Below, piece by piece: positions 51,801 to 63,189 of a DNA stretch of 64,000 nucleotides (the stretch's first letter is position 1; every line of letters starts with the position of its first letter). A model generated the notes under the pieces. The model did no database searches, was not told the origin of the DNA, and was given only the letters and a program-made list of their open reading frames with translations. Both the position numbers and the translations under genes were made by a program. This DNA is from Charina bottae (taxonomy: Eukaryota; Chordata; Lepidosauria; Squamata; Charinaidae), in the NCBI GenBank assembly GCA_023362775.1, contig JALMGJ010000015.1, forward strand, positions 13,006,501 through 13,070,500, read 5' to 3'.

Positions 51801-53191
51801 GTAGAACTTTGCATATGTGTTTGCACAATATTTTCCCTCCCCACCAGTTAAATTCACAGACCTGTTGTGTTTCCTTTTTGCAATTCTATTTCTGTCTAAA
51901 CCTATTGATTAGTGCTAATGGAAATTCCTTTTCACCCTTTATTGCTCAACATCACTGGTAATTTTTGGGAGAGAGGGTTCATAATTTCCTTTAGCTATGA
52001 TTTCCCCCACACTTTCTTATGTAACAGCTCTTTTTTAAACCTGTCATTGATATCAATGGAAGTTCTTCTTTTTTTAATACTGTACTTTTTTCAACTCATT
52101 GCTACATGGAGGAATATGCGAAGAGATTTGGGAGATTCTTTCTTCTATAAGCTCTCCCAGCACTGAGTTAAAGCATGGTAAAAAGTTTCCATTGACACCG
52201 ATAAAGCTTTCTTTAAAAATCCAAATGCTTCAGGGAGCTGGAATTACAGATGCAAAAGATCTCATAAAGAAGGATACACTTCTAAGACCATTCACACAAA
52301 CACATACAACACCTGAAAAAGCAACAGTATACTTTTCTTTTGCTTCCTAATTTATTATCCATGTATTTATCCAACTGATAGCCCCTTTTCTCCTCTAGGA
52401 AGGATTCAAGGCCTCAATCTCATGCCAACATGAACTGAACAGTCAGGATTGCTTTTAGTCGAGGGATCCAGCCTTAGTTTGACCAGATGTAGTTATAAAA
52501 CGTTGTCAGATACTCTCTTGAATCTTGCTCTGCTTCCATAGGAAAGCTGTAAGCATTTGAATGTATTCTTCACTTTGGAGATGAGTGGTAGAGAGGGCAA
52601 TCAAGACCAGAAATGGAGACATGGGGGCAGGGGGCTGAATTCTGTTATTTCTACCCATTATAGTTCTTTTCCTCCCATCCATATTTTAAGAACTCATCAT
52701 GTTTTCAGTATCTCCCCCATCTTGACCTTCAGGTATTTGGCTTTATCGCTACGATCGTCTACTGTGCCTACGTCTATTTCACCTTTAACAGCCTGGCAAC
52801 ATTTCTGAAGCAAGGAGATTCCTCCAATACCCCCCAGCCACAGAAATCAGAAAGTAGGTTTGAACTGTTCTTGCATTGCTGCCCAACCACGCTTGCATAT
52901 TTAGAGTTGCAAAGTGCAGAGTTTCAGTGCAATCTTGCTAACGAATTATTTGGTCTAGTTTGTTCTGGCTGGGGAATTCTGGGAGTTGAAGTCCACACAT
53001 CTTAAAGTTGCCAAGTTTGAAAAATACTGCTCTAGTTTAATGTAAATGAAAAAATACAGTTCATATGGTTACTCCCCATTTATTAGTTGTCCTCTACTAT
53101 TACATTAAAAAAACTCATTCCCTATTTTTATTATGACAATTATTCTTCACGTCAATTCTTTTCAGATGACTCAGATTCGGATTCCGACTGA
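45325..53191 (+). CDS. CMTM3: CMTM3, CKLF-like MARVEL protein 3 (complete, five exons)
   Basis: CMTM3 is a tetraspan MARVEL-domain protein of endomembranes and plasma membrane; in mammals it affects receptor trafficking and is often called a growth suppressor. The joined product is 172 aa (exons 45325-45444, 50213-50368, 51687-51782, 52733-52853 and 53166-53191), close to the 182 aa of human CMTM3. The order is a short acidic/proline N-terminus (residues 1-18), LLLAFKAFVSSRKGLLLLSQ before membrane span 1 (ALSFIILICYIASTAAAF), span 2 (VPLLTFLLALCFFVSYSL), span 3 (FLCGIIAAIIYFAISIAA), the conserved SKYSDTASKAAG, and span 4 (VFGFIATIVYCAYVYFTF). FLKQGDSS leads to the C-terminal acidic repeat NDSDSDSD, which is characteristic of CMTM3. 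Splice phases are 0,0,0,1. The start is the first ATG of the island-embedded exon. Position next to the CKLF-type gene matches mammals. Confidence 0.95.
46380..46748. mobile_element. TA-flanked MITE (TACAGGTAGTCCTC family)
   Basis: It starts tacaggtagtcctcactta and ends aagtgaggactatctagg, flanked by TA. Confidence 0.85.
48385..48476 (+). mobile_element. tRNA-derived SINE, 3' part only
   Basis: Contains gacaacgctggctcttcggc, gagcaccagcccctagagtc and the acctttacctttt tail. It is 5' truncated. Confidence 0.8.
49790..50010 (-). mobile_element. Sauria-type SINE, minus
   Basis: The complement of the SINE body (gactggccccaagtcaccca) and the tRNA-like head (gagttctagtccagcacctt) is present. It ends about 200 bases before CMTM3 exon 2. 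Confidence 0.7.
50213..50368 (+). CDS. CMTM3: CMTM3 exon 2
   Basis: 52 codons between the acceptor atcctccag and the donor GTAAGT, spanning membrane segments 1 and 2 and ending in KFRGIYWLLV. Confidence 0.95.
51687..51782 (+). CDS. CMTM3: CMTM3 exon 3
   Basis: 32 codons from DFLCGIIAAIIYFAIS to SKAAG, between the acceptor ttctgcag and the donor GTAAGT. Confidence 0.95.
52733..52853 (+). CDS. CMTM3: CMTM3 exon 4
   Basis: 40 codons plus one base, VFGFIATIVYCAYVYFTF to PQPQKSE, between the acceptor accttcag and the donor GTAGGT. Confidence 0.95.
52965..53031 (+). mobile_element. Half copy of the palindromic hAT-type MITE
   Basis: Only the second arm remains (ggggaattctgggagttgaa to tttgaaaaatactg). 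The 8-mer tctagttt occurs on both sides, so it may be a genuine insertion that later lost its first arm. Confidence 0.7.
53166..53191 (+). CDS. CMTM3: CMTM3 exon 5 (coding part) and stop
   Basis: After the acceptor cttttcag, the split codon gives N, then DSDSDSD and TGA at 53189-53191. The 3' UTR follows. Confidence 0.92.
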
Positions 53192-54100
53192 AGCACAATA
53201 TCTTGATGAGTGGCAGAACGTCAGTGGAAAAAGAACAAGGAATGTTTTGAGTATTTTAACCTTTTCAGTGAACTTTACAAATGGGTATGACTACAAATGG
53301 GATCACCAAAATCATGCTGGAAATATTATCTCTATAATTTACCCAGGAAAACTTGATCTGTTGCTGTTGAGCCTCATTCAGCATTGCAGTACACTTTTCC
53401 AGCCAAATCCTTTATGAACAGACTCCATATGTTATCAGAGGCGTATATAGGTAGTCCTCAACTTACGACCACAATAAGAACTGGAAAATTCATCGTTAAG
53501 CAGTGTGGTCATTAAGCGAGGCATCACGTGACTGTGCCCAATTTTACGACATTTTTGCGGCAGTTGTTAAGTGAATCACATCATTAAGTGAATTGTGCAG
53601 TTCCCCATTGATTTTGCTTGTCAGAAGCCAGCTGGGAAGGTTGAAAATGGCGATCATGTGACCCCAGGGCGCTGCAACCATCGTAAATACATGCCAGTTG
53701 CCAAACGCCTGAATTTTGATCACATGACCGTGGGGATGCTGCAACGGTCATAAGTGCCAGGACCGGTTGTCACTTTTTTCAGTGCCATCGTAACTTCGAA
53801 TGGTCATAAGTCAAGGACTACCTGTTTAGAAGTCATTACATCAGACAAGCATGGAGTTTCTTCAGTAGTAGACATAGAATCCTGATCAAGCTTACAAACT
53901 TTAATAGCTCTTTTTAAAAGTTTTCTATTTATACTGAGATTTTTGTTCTTGAATTGCTTAACTGTTAGGAGGTATTGGTCTTTGTTCTTGCTTTTAAAAC
54001 TTAGATCCAATTTAAACTCAGGGCAAATTCAGCAATAATGAAAATAAATTTAAATCCCTGATAAAACCAAGTCTGTAGGAAAAGTTGATCAGTGTACCGG
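53192..54100 (+). other. CMTM3: Probable CMTM3 3' UTR
   Basis: Follows the CMTM3 stop. A candidate polyadenylation signal aataaa lies at 54043-54048. If it is used, the MITE at 53448-53825 is transcribed in the UTR. Confidence 0.4.
53448..53825. mobile_element. TA-flanked MITE (TACAGGTAGTCCTC family)
   Basis: Ends tataggtagtcctcaactta and tcaaggactacctg. Inner blocks are shared with the other copies. Confidence 0.85.
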
Positions 54101-54721
54101 TGAAAGCAATTCTCAGTCTTCTGTATGTTAAGTCCCACCCATCACTCTATCAAAGAATCTGTCTTAACATGGTAGAAACAAAAACACTTCTCCATTTACA
54201 GGTATTCAGTTACCTTTTATGATAAGTTTTAAAGGATGGAAATTTCAGTGATTTGCCCTGTGTCACATCTGTGACTTAGTTGAGAACAACTACATTAAAG
54301 CACTCAAGGGCTTTTCAAACTTTTAAGTAAGATGCTTCTTTAAAAGTAAGCTGCTTGAAATAATTATGTTCCTAGACATACCAGCCCATGTTACAGATCA
54401 TTCCTCAAGGAAGATATAAATGTAATGAAGGCGCTCTCTCACAACTTTTCTGATTGCCCACCTAGCTTCATGAAACCAGAGATACCAAAGCCTGGATAGT
54501 GATCACACAATGCCTAGGCCTTTGATAGCCACACCAGTAATTATGAGGAATAGTGGGCTGTAGAAAACTATGGGAGATACAGTGGTACTTTTCGGAAGAG
54601 AAGATAAGGCACACATGTTCTCTTGATCCAAAACTAGAATTTCCAAATGGATTCTCAGGAAGTAGTATGATGTGTGAACTGGCATACAATTCCTGCTGCT
54701 TCTACTTTTTTCTCCCATATG

Positions 54722-55135
54722 TACAGGTAGTCCTTACTTAACAACTGCCCTGTTTAGCAACCATTCGAAGTTACGACAGCACTGAAAAAGTAACTTTGCG
54801 ACCAGTCCTCGCACTTAAAATCATTGCAGTGTCCCTGTGGTCAGGTGATCGACATTCGGGCACTTCGCAACCAGCAGGCGTTTACGAATATTGCAGCATC
54901 CCGCGGTCATGTAATCACCATTTGCGCACTTCACAGCCAGCTTCCGACAAGCAGAGTCAATGGAGAAGCTGGCAGTAAAATCGCAAGTCATGGTTACATG
55001 ATGTCTCGCTCAATGACTGCAGCAGAAGTGAAGTCATAAGTCCGTCACAGTCACGTGATATCTCGCCTAACAACTGCGTTGCTTAGCGACAGAGTTGCCG
55101 GTCCCAATTGTGGTTGTTAAGTGAGGACTACCTGT
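54722..55135. mobile_element. TA-flanked MITE, opposite orientation
   Basis: Same termini, TACAGGTAGTCC and GGACTACCTGTA, but the internal blocks run in reverse order compared with the other copies, so this insertion is inverted. Confidence 0.85.
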
Positions 55136-55169
55136 AATCTATTGAAGGAAACTATAATGCAATATATCA

Positions 55170-55490
55170 TTAAAGGTAAAGGTTCCCCCTGCACATTTGT
55201 GCAGTCGTGTCCGACTCTAGGGGCTGGTGCTCATCTCCGTTTGTTAGCCGAAGAGCCAGCGTTGTCCGAAGACACTTCCACGGTCATGTGGCCGCATGAC
55301 GCGCGCAGAACGCTGTTACCCTCCCACCAAAGTGGTACCTATTCATCTACTTGCATTTGCATGCTTTTGAATTGCTATGTTGGCAAGAGCTGGGGTGAGT
55401 GCGGGAGCTCACTCTGCACACAGGACTAGGGATTCGAACCTCCGAACTTGCAGTCAACAAGCCTGGCGTCTTACCCGCTGAGCCACCACA
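55170..55490 (-). mobile_element. tRNA-derived SINE with ACCTTT tail, minus
   Basis: The complement of the 4611 SINE with the tail (aaaggtaaaggttcccc) at the low end and the tRNA-like head (cttacccgctgagccacc) at the high end. Confidence 0.85.
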
Positions 55491-55499
55491 TTACACAGT

Positions 55500-57870
55500 A
55501 TTTAATATGTTTAGTCCCAAATTGCATTAGTTTTGTAGGTAGGTACAGTTATCAAGACAAAGCAAACATGTCTTGTCTTTTGATAAATCCTGCGGGCAGG
55601 TCCTAGCAATAAGAGAATGAAGGACCCAGAGGGCTGGGTCCTGAACTGGGTTAACACAACAGTTTAGCTGTGTTTGAGGACATGTGCCTCTGGAATTACC
55701 CTGCTGAGCATTTTACTGTCTCTGTTTCTTTTTATATAGGCATTTGCATGTGGTTTAATCTGTGATTCTTTAATTGAATGTAACCTAGTGCATGTCAAAT
55801 GGAACAGGGAATGCATTTTGGAACTGTACTGAAGTAAATCTGTAGCGGTATTTCATTTTTTTTAAGGTTTTCATCAGCTTTCACACTGTTTAAATATCTG
55901 CAGTATCTGGAAAGATGTAGGCATTTCAGATGTGAGAAAAATCATAATGGGCTATTCATAACTCCATTAATAGCTTTTATATATATTTTTTCCAAAGCAG
56001 ATCTTTCAGGGAAACCATTCAGCCTTTTTCTTGTTTGAAATAATCTTTAGAGACATATTTTGGTCTGTAATTCAGATGTCTTGGTAACAGCGGGATTCAA
56101 GACCTAAATAATGTGCAAAATCACAGGGGACAAACATTTTTGATGGGGGGGGGGGAGGATACTAGTTGATCAAAAACGATCTCCAAAAACTAACATTTGA
56201 TTATGAAACTTGAACTTTCCAGAAATGGAAAGATAACCTGAGAAAAGGTATCCAGTATTTCATTGGCTGGCATGTAATGTAAATGTATCTGTGGAAATCA
56301 GTGCTAATAGAAACATAAAAATGAAGGCTATTAAGTCATAAATTATTTGTCTGTTTCTTAAATAACATCTCTGGAATATAATTTCACCTATAAAAATTTA
56401 CTTCAGGAATTTGTATACTGACAAGGATGCTTGACATAAATTTGGGTTAAATGTCAGGTTGTGCCTAACAGATTAGGCATCAGATCAGATTAAGACTAAC
56501 AGATTAGAAACAGTATAAAAGGAAACATATGCAGAAGTCACTTCAGCTATACAAAATAAGCAGCTTAGTTCCATTGTATTTCCTTGCATGATTCAGATAG
56601 ACATGCTACTTATAAACTGATTTAGAAATGGGTTAGTGATTTGATTATGTGAATCTTATGCTATCCGAATTTTGTAATCTTTTGATACTATGTTAGCCTG
56701 TTTTAACTGTAACTGTATTTTATAAAAAGAAAGATACATTTGCCTCAAGTAATTATTTACTGTGCAATTGAATCCCCAAAATATCCGCATCAAGATAAGA
56801 AGATTGATGGTATACTTCAAACCCTTTTAGGGTGTCCGTAATTGGTAAAGTAATGACTTAGCTTTAAAAAAAAGTTTATATTAGGCACTTTTTACATATA
56901 GAGAAATTACTAACAGTGGAAAGGGTTGCATGAGAGGTAAACAATTATTTACACATTAAGGCTGAGCAATTCACTCAGAGGACACCCCTCCGAACCTTCT
57001 GCTTGGAGTATCAAGGTGGTTCCATCTCTCAAGGCAGCTGCTACTCTTAAGAGATTTTCCTAGTTATTTGAACAGGCACATGCAAATACGTTAAGACTCT
57101 TCTACCAGCTATTTTTTGGTTTCCCAAAGAAAGTCAAACCCTCATTAGAAATATTGGGCAGGTTTCTTAGATAGAATGGAACAATTGAGCATAAGTTACC
57201 CAAGGGGTGGACAGTCAAAAAGTGAAGACTTTTATTCCTACCCATTTATTAAATCCTTTACAATGATTCCATATGAGATTAGTATTCAGAAAGCTTATGA
57301 TTTTTCCTACATACAAAAATACAGGTTTTTTAAAAAAAACAATGAAAATAGATAAGTACCATGAGAATTTTATCGAGTTCAATATCCTGGTGTATCAAAA
57401 AAAAAAAACGTTAAAAATAGTAGAGATCAAAAGGCAGAAGGATAGCCATGTTAAATTGTACATTACACAGAATAAATCATGCCAATATACAAAGCAAAAA
57501 CTGATAAAATACACCACATACGAATAAATTTAAAAACAATAACTGACCAAGCAGCAATTTGGTGATTGCCTTCAGTTAAGTAAAAATCATTACAGTCCTT
57601 CATCTTGAAGTTTATAAATGTAGAGTAATATTGGAAATTAAAAGTGCATGGCATACAACTGCTATTTGTCTTCATGAAAGTTTGGAATGGTTATATATCT
57701 TATTCACAGAACAAATAGAATTCCTCATATATGGAATGTCAGAGAGTGTTTTTGTGCAGGGAGAAACTTTTTCTGCACTCAGGTTTTTTCTTGGTACTAA
57801 AGCAAAAGGCCGAACAGATTGTCTGAAACCACAGGAACCTTGTGAAATACGGTTAACTCTGCTCTGGGAT
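55500..57870. other. Repeat-poor region, no gene recognised
   Basis: AT-rich unique-looking sequence with a poly-G run (about 56146-56156). Open frames are short, lysine/isoleucine rich and without domains. In mammals the next gene is CMTM4 on the minus strand with a long 3' UTR, which could extend here, but no CMTM4 exon was seen. Confidence 0.4.
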
Positions 57871-57878
57871 GACTAATG

Positions 57879-57973
57879 TAGTGTTTCTCCACCTCAGCAA
57901 CTTTTAAGGTGAGTGGACTTCAACTCCCAGAATTCCTCAGCCAGCTTAAAGTTGCTGAGATGGAGAAACACTG
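57879..57973. mobile_element. Palindromic hAT-type MITE, perfect TSD
   Basis: The 8-bp duplication gactaatg flanks it (57871-57878 and 57974-57981). It is shortened in the middle. Confidence 0.92.
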
Positions 57974-58317
57974 GACTAATGGATTACTACAGACTGCACT
58001 GTTTGCCACCCACATTTACTATGCTGAGGAGATCTAAATTACAACTACCAGATTCCTGAACTGGCCAATCAAATTATCAACATTTAGACTACACAGGGGC
58101 ACTGGTAGTCACCAGGTTTATTCATGTGTTCTTGAAGCAGCCTGATAGCAGCTTCTGAAGTATTTGTAATAACAATTAGAAGGTATGAAACCATGTTGGT
58201 CGAGCAATGTAGGTCCATCCCAGGCCATTCAAATGATGTTTCTGATCAAGCCTGTGTGGACCACATTAGAAAATGTTCCCAGTACTGCAGTGCTCAGAAT
58301 GTGATGTCAATCTAGAC

Positions 58318-58449
58318 CAGCGTTTCTCGACCTTGGCCACTTGACAATGTGTGGACTTCAACTCACAGAATTCCCCAGCCAGCATGGCTGGCTGGGGAAT
58401 TCTGGGAGTTGAACTCTACACATCAAGTGGCCAAGGTCGAGAAACATTG
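58318..58449. mobile_element. Palindromic hAT-type MITE with near-perfect TSD
   Basis: Flanking 8-mers atctagac and ttctagac differ at one base. Arms are complementary through the whole element. Confidence 0.92.
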
Positions 58450-61400
58450 TTCTAGACAGCAAAGTAAAAGATTCTGATGGAAAATTATGTGCTAGCCACA
58501 TGATCTTGAGATATGATTTTCTTAGTGAAAGGATGTTGTGATTTTCTGGTAAATAAAACTTTGAAAACGAACTATTCTGATACAATATAGGTTACATTGG
58601 AAGTCCTTGGTTTAAAGCTGATTCAGCTCATCAGCACCAGGGCTTGCACCAAGTTTGTAACTGAAACCATTTTCAAGCTTTAGTTCTAATTATATTTACC
58701 ATAGCTTAAATCCACAGCATTAAACAACCTTACGTTATTTTTTTGTACGAACTGCTGGTATAGTAGCTCTAAGCATATGATTGCAATAGTCGTTTGGGGG
58801 AAAAACCATTTAAGTCCATGGGACTTGATTCTAATAGTGTTTCATGCTATATAACCAAGCCTTTCTAACCCTTTCTGTTCTTAATAGGAATGTTTATTTC
58901 ACAATATCCAACAATTTAGACGATACTTTAAATATAGTTTCACACTGGAAAGAAAGGAGAAAACTGAAGTCATTGTCCTTAACCAAAGTACTGGCTAATT
59001 GAAAATCTTATTAACTAACACAATTTTTACAAGTAATTTTGAGCTTCCTGTAATTGTTTCTAACTGAAACGAGTTCAGAAGGAAGGCTGCAATAACAACT
59101 TTCTGGTTTTAACGTGTATAGTAAGTCACTGTTGGAAAATAAATCCACTTTTGATTTCTGAGATAGAAATACATGGGTCAGAAACGTATCATGTAAGACA
59201 GCCAATTTAGAGAATTTTTTGGTCACAAGAGCTTGATTTGTGAAACAGGTCTAGAACACAATGCCAATTAATAAAAGAATAGGGACAGATCATCACACAT
59301 TGGAGTGGGTATTGAAACAATCCAACACTGTTTTTCAGAAAAGGTAAAAAAAAATCAAGTGCAACCTTGGTGTATATTTGAAAGCATTTTAAATTAAGGA
59401 AGAAATTCTCTACCTACTGGTGCTCCTCGTTTCATAATATCACTTGGGCTGCCCCAGGAATTGACAATTGCATCTTTGCTGCCTGTTTCAACTTGGTCCC
59501 AGTCAACCAAAATCCACATCATTTTTAATACAAATTCTCTAGACCTACCAAAAGGCTTACATTGCATGCTAAAAAGATTAGACTTTGGTTATGGCAATGC
59601 AATGGGGTGTATTTTTCAACTTCTACCAGGAAAGCAGAGGCTATAAAGAAGCCTGAGGAATCCATTAAGGCTGGTGTTTTAACAGAACTAAAAATAAAAA
59701 GTACAGTGTGTTTAGCAATTCATGGTTATAAAAATAGTGTTTGTATGAAGGATCTCTGAGAAGTGTTAATGCCATTCACACACAAATGATATTCATACAA
59801 AGGCACCCTAGCCAAACTGGGACAATACAATGAACAATAAATATACAGTTTACCATCTCATTATCGTATTATATCTCAATTTCATAAACTTCAATATATA
59901 CAAATAGGTTCTATCCACAATAATGCAGAAGAGAATTATCCACATAAGACAATTTAAGTGCATCTTTTATTCTAGGTTGAGTAAGTCTATGGGATTATCA
60001 GAGTCACTAAAACAGGTAACCAAATCAAGACACTCACTTCCTGACATGATCTGCACTTTTTCATCTCAAAGTGCTCTAACAGCAATGCATAGATGTCCAG
60101 GAGTACCCATATATATTCCAGTCCCAAATATGAACAGTGGACAGAGATAATACGTAATAAAATGTAAGGATTTCTTACAATCTGAGTTATTCTACCTCTA
60201 AGCAGGCTCTGTTTACAGTACTTAGGGTTCTTATACTCCACAATAGAAGACTTCTTGACAGAAATGAGATAGGACTCACAATGCACTCTTAAGATACTTT
60301 TATTTTATCCCAAATCAAACATCACTGAATTCATTTAAGTAGCCACATCAACTTTCCCTACCTTGGTGTCTTTCTGATATGTTGACCATGCTGGCTGAGT
60401 ATTCTGGAGTTGTTCTCAACACATGGAAATGGCCCTCAATTTGGGGAGAAGATTCTTGGAAGGGACTGAAGCTTAAGAAAAATGAATGATTTGCTGGCAG
60501 AACTGCCCACTCACAGCTTGTACATAGGGCCAGGCAGTTTAACAAGGGAAGAAGCTTTCTAATCAAGGGGAACCAGAAATAGGGATTTTGTTTTCAGTTG
60601 CACCCTTTCTAGTATCAAATCAATATTGTAAATAAGGCAAAACTACTCCAAAACATTAGCTTGCTAGAAATATTATAAATATGATTTTTAAAACATTATT
60701 CCCTTCTACCCATTTATTTCTGTGGCTCAGAAGCCATCTGAATTAAATTACTACAGAAGTGAACTGTATTTTCCAAAATCAATTGCAGCTGTCAAGAGAA
60801 GGGATAGGAATAGGTTTCACTCCAACTTCTTAGTTTTCATCTACAGGTTATTAGCATGGCTGTAAAGCCTTAGCTAAATACTGTAAGCCACAACTGTAAT
60901 GATCTGGATGTTGCCTTGGGTCCTTACATCTTCACAATTAACTACAAAATAAAACCTGACAACAGCCATTAAAATACACTGAGCAACTTTTTCCATGAAA
61001 AGCATGGATAATTAACACTGAAAATGCAAAGTTCTGTCTCATAAAAATTAAACAGTACTGTTTTTTAAACCTAATCTGTTTTTTTCCTAGTTTAAAACCA
61101 CATATTCTTAAAATGGGAAAGAGCCAATTAAGCCCCCGTCATTGCTAAAAAGTATATGGCCATCCTTCCAGAACATTAATCATATTTTTATAAACATTAC
61201 TTGATATTACCAGAGAGACGTAGCCTAGGTAAATGATTTCCAACTTCCATCCAAGATGGAATGTGATATCTAAAGGAGCTTTAGAAAACAAATCAAGGTT
61301 ATGTTGCTTCTCTTGACATCAGCAAAGTTGTGGTGGGGTACATTCCTAATGCAGCTCTAATACCAACAATTTAGTTGAACTGTTGATCACATGGAATGAA

Positions 61401-61780
61401 AACAAATTATTATACTAGGATAGACAAACATTACTTCTTCTCTATATTTGCTTTTGTAATATTGTTTGACAAAGATTTCCAGATAACTGGTTTTTTGGTT
61501 GGTCCTCTTACTTATTTGTGGATTATGGACTTTGCCCTCATGAATTAATACAGCTATAATAGATTTTTATATACACATACAGACTTCCAACGCTTATCAT
61601 TTCTGATAATAGCAAAGACAAATTTGGTATTTAAGCCTCCCAAGGCAATTTAATGCACCTTTCTCCTACACTATAACTTTAAAATGTCTATTCTTTTAGT
61701 TGAGTGTCACTCTAGTATACATCATATTCATATTCCTAAGCACAGCTGCAATGCATGTTACAGAGGATGGGTTCCTACTT
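58450..61780. other. Repeat-poor region, no gene recognised
   Basis: No element or exon was identified in about 3.3 kb. The scarcity of repeats compared with the rest of the window would fit a long UTR or other constrained sequence, but this is inference. Confidence 0.4.
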
Positions 61781-61784
61781 AAAT

Positions 61785-63187
61785 TACAAACATTGAATGA
61801 AAAGTAATGCCTTCAGTGGTGAGTTCCTAACAGATGGCACTACCTACGTATTAGAAATTTATTGTTTAGCATCTGTTCTTCCACTTCAATTGGTGGCAAA
61901 TTACTGTGAGAAAAAGTTGTGTTGCTATTGTTCATGAAATGGAAGCTTGCAATGGGAACTGGTCAGTGCTCCTTAAGCAATGCACTGATTGAATTTTTGA
62001 CTGCCAAAGGAGTCAAATGCAAGTTGTTTATGGTGATGACTATGCTGACCCAAGAACTGTTCGTCACTGGGCAAAAAAAATGTAAAGATGTTGAATTGGG
62101 AAGAGCTGACTTGTATGAACAAATGACTAATTTTGATATATATAAATAAACAAGAATGAAGTGCACAACTTGTGACCGCAAGAGTGTCACATAAGAAAGG
62201 TTGATGAACTATTAAGAACAATCAGCAAATCAAACTGAAACTGCTGTCAACCTTGGCATTTCGCAGGATCATGTATAGTAGGTCACAGTACTGATGTTCT
62301 CCTGTATCAATAGGTTTGTGCATGATGGGTTTCTTGCTTACTGATGGCAGAAATGAAAGAATCAAAACTTGAAATTTGGCTGTCACACTATGAGAATGAA
62401 GGTGAGGAATTTCTTCACAGCATCGATGAAACATGGGCTCATAATTGCCACCCAGAAACTAAGCATCACTATGGAACACCATCGCAAAGTGTAGAGGAGC
62501 ACAGAAATTACATTGGAGAAGGTCTGGGGTGACCGCTAGTAGAGTTTAGCCTAGGAAAACAAGAAAGGATGAGAAAGAAACTAAAAATTGCCCTGCCTTG
62601 ACTCTCTTTGACATAAGAGGGAGCGAAGGGGAAACCCTGTCAGGCTTTCAAGATTCTGTTACTATAACCTCTATCAATGGAGCAGAGTCCTAGTATTTCT
62701 TGCGGTATCTGTTTCCTGACCTGGCCTACCTCAAAGGGTTGATACAAGGTTCATGTACGAAAGAAAAAAAAATCAAAACTTGGGCTTCAGCAAGAAAACC
62801 CATGGTTACCGTTTTTGGGAACGCAAATGGTGTTATTCACATAAATTTCCTTGAACCTGGCGGCGCTATTAATTGAGCCCTACGTTGCAAAACTCAAAAC
62901 TTGAAACAATAATTAAGCAGAGCTTGTAAGCGCAATAAGGAAATTTGCTGCAACATAACAATGCTATGCTTCGTACCTCATGAGCCACCCAAAGGGCAAT
63001 TGTGAAGTTGAATCTCAGCATCTTACCCCATCCACCACACAGCCCAGACTTGGTGCCATGTGACTTCTTCCCATAATTGAAGGAATTGAAATGATCAAGG
63101 ATTATTTTCTTGTTTCGTGTATTAAAATATCGCTATTCAAACTAAAGTTATAGAGGTGGAGGCATTACTTTTCATTCAACCTCATAT
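61785..63187 (+). mobile_element. Decayed mariner (Tc1/mariner) transposon with a nested insertion
   Basis: Inverted ends ttgaatgaaaagtaatgcc lie at 61793-61811 and, inverted, at 63161-63179. Between them, broken frames match a mariner transposase: KKCKDVELGRADLYEQ, then HYENEGEEFLHSI and DETWAH (an acidic catalytic region), then NANGVIHINFLEPG near 62822. The frame carries stops and shifts, so it is dead. A block of about 290 bases at roughly 62485-62770 with LTR-like features interrupts the transposase. Confidence 0.85.
62485..62770 (+). mobile_element. LTR-like insertion inside the mariner
   Basis: Transposase homology stops near 62485 and resumes near 62775. The interrupting sequence has a TATA-like cataagaggga near 62612 and the block caagattctgttactataac shared with the candidate solo LTR at 28205. 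Ends are not precisely defined. Confidence 0.4.
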
Positions 63188-63189
63188 GT

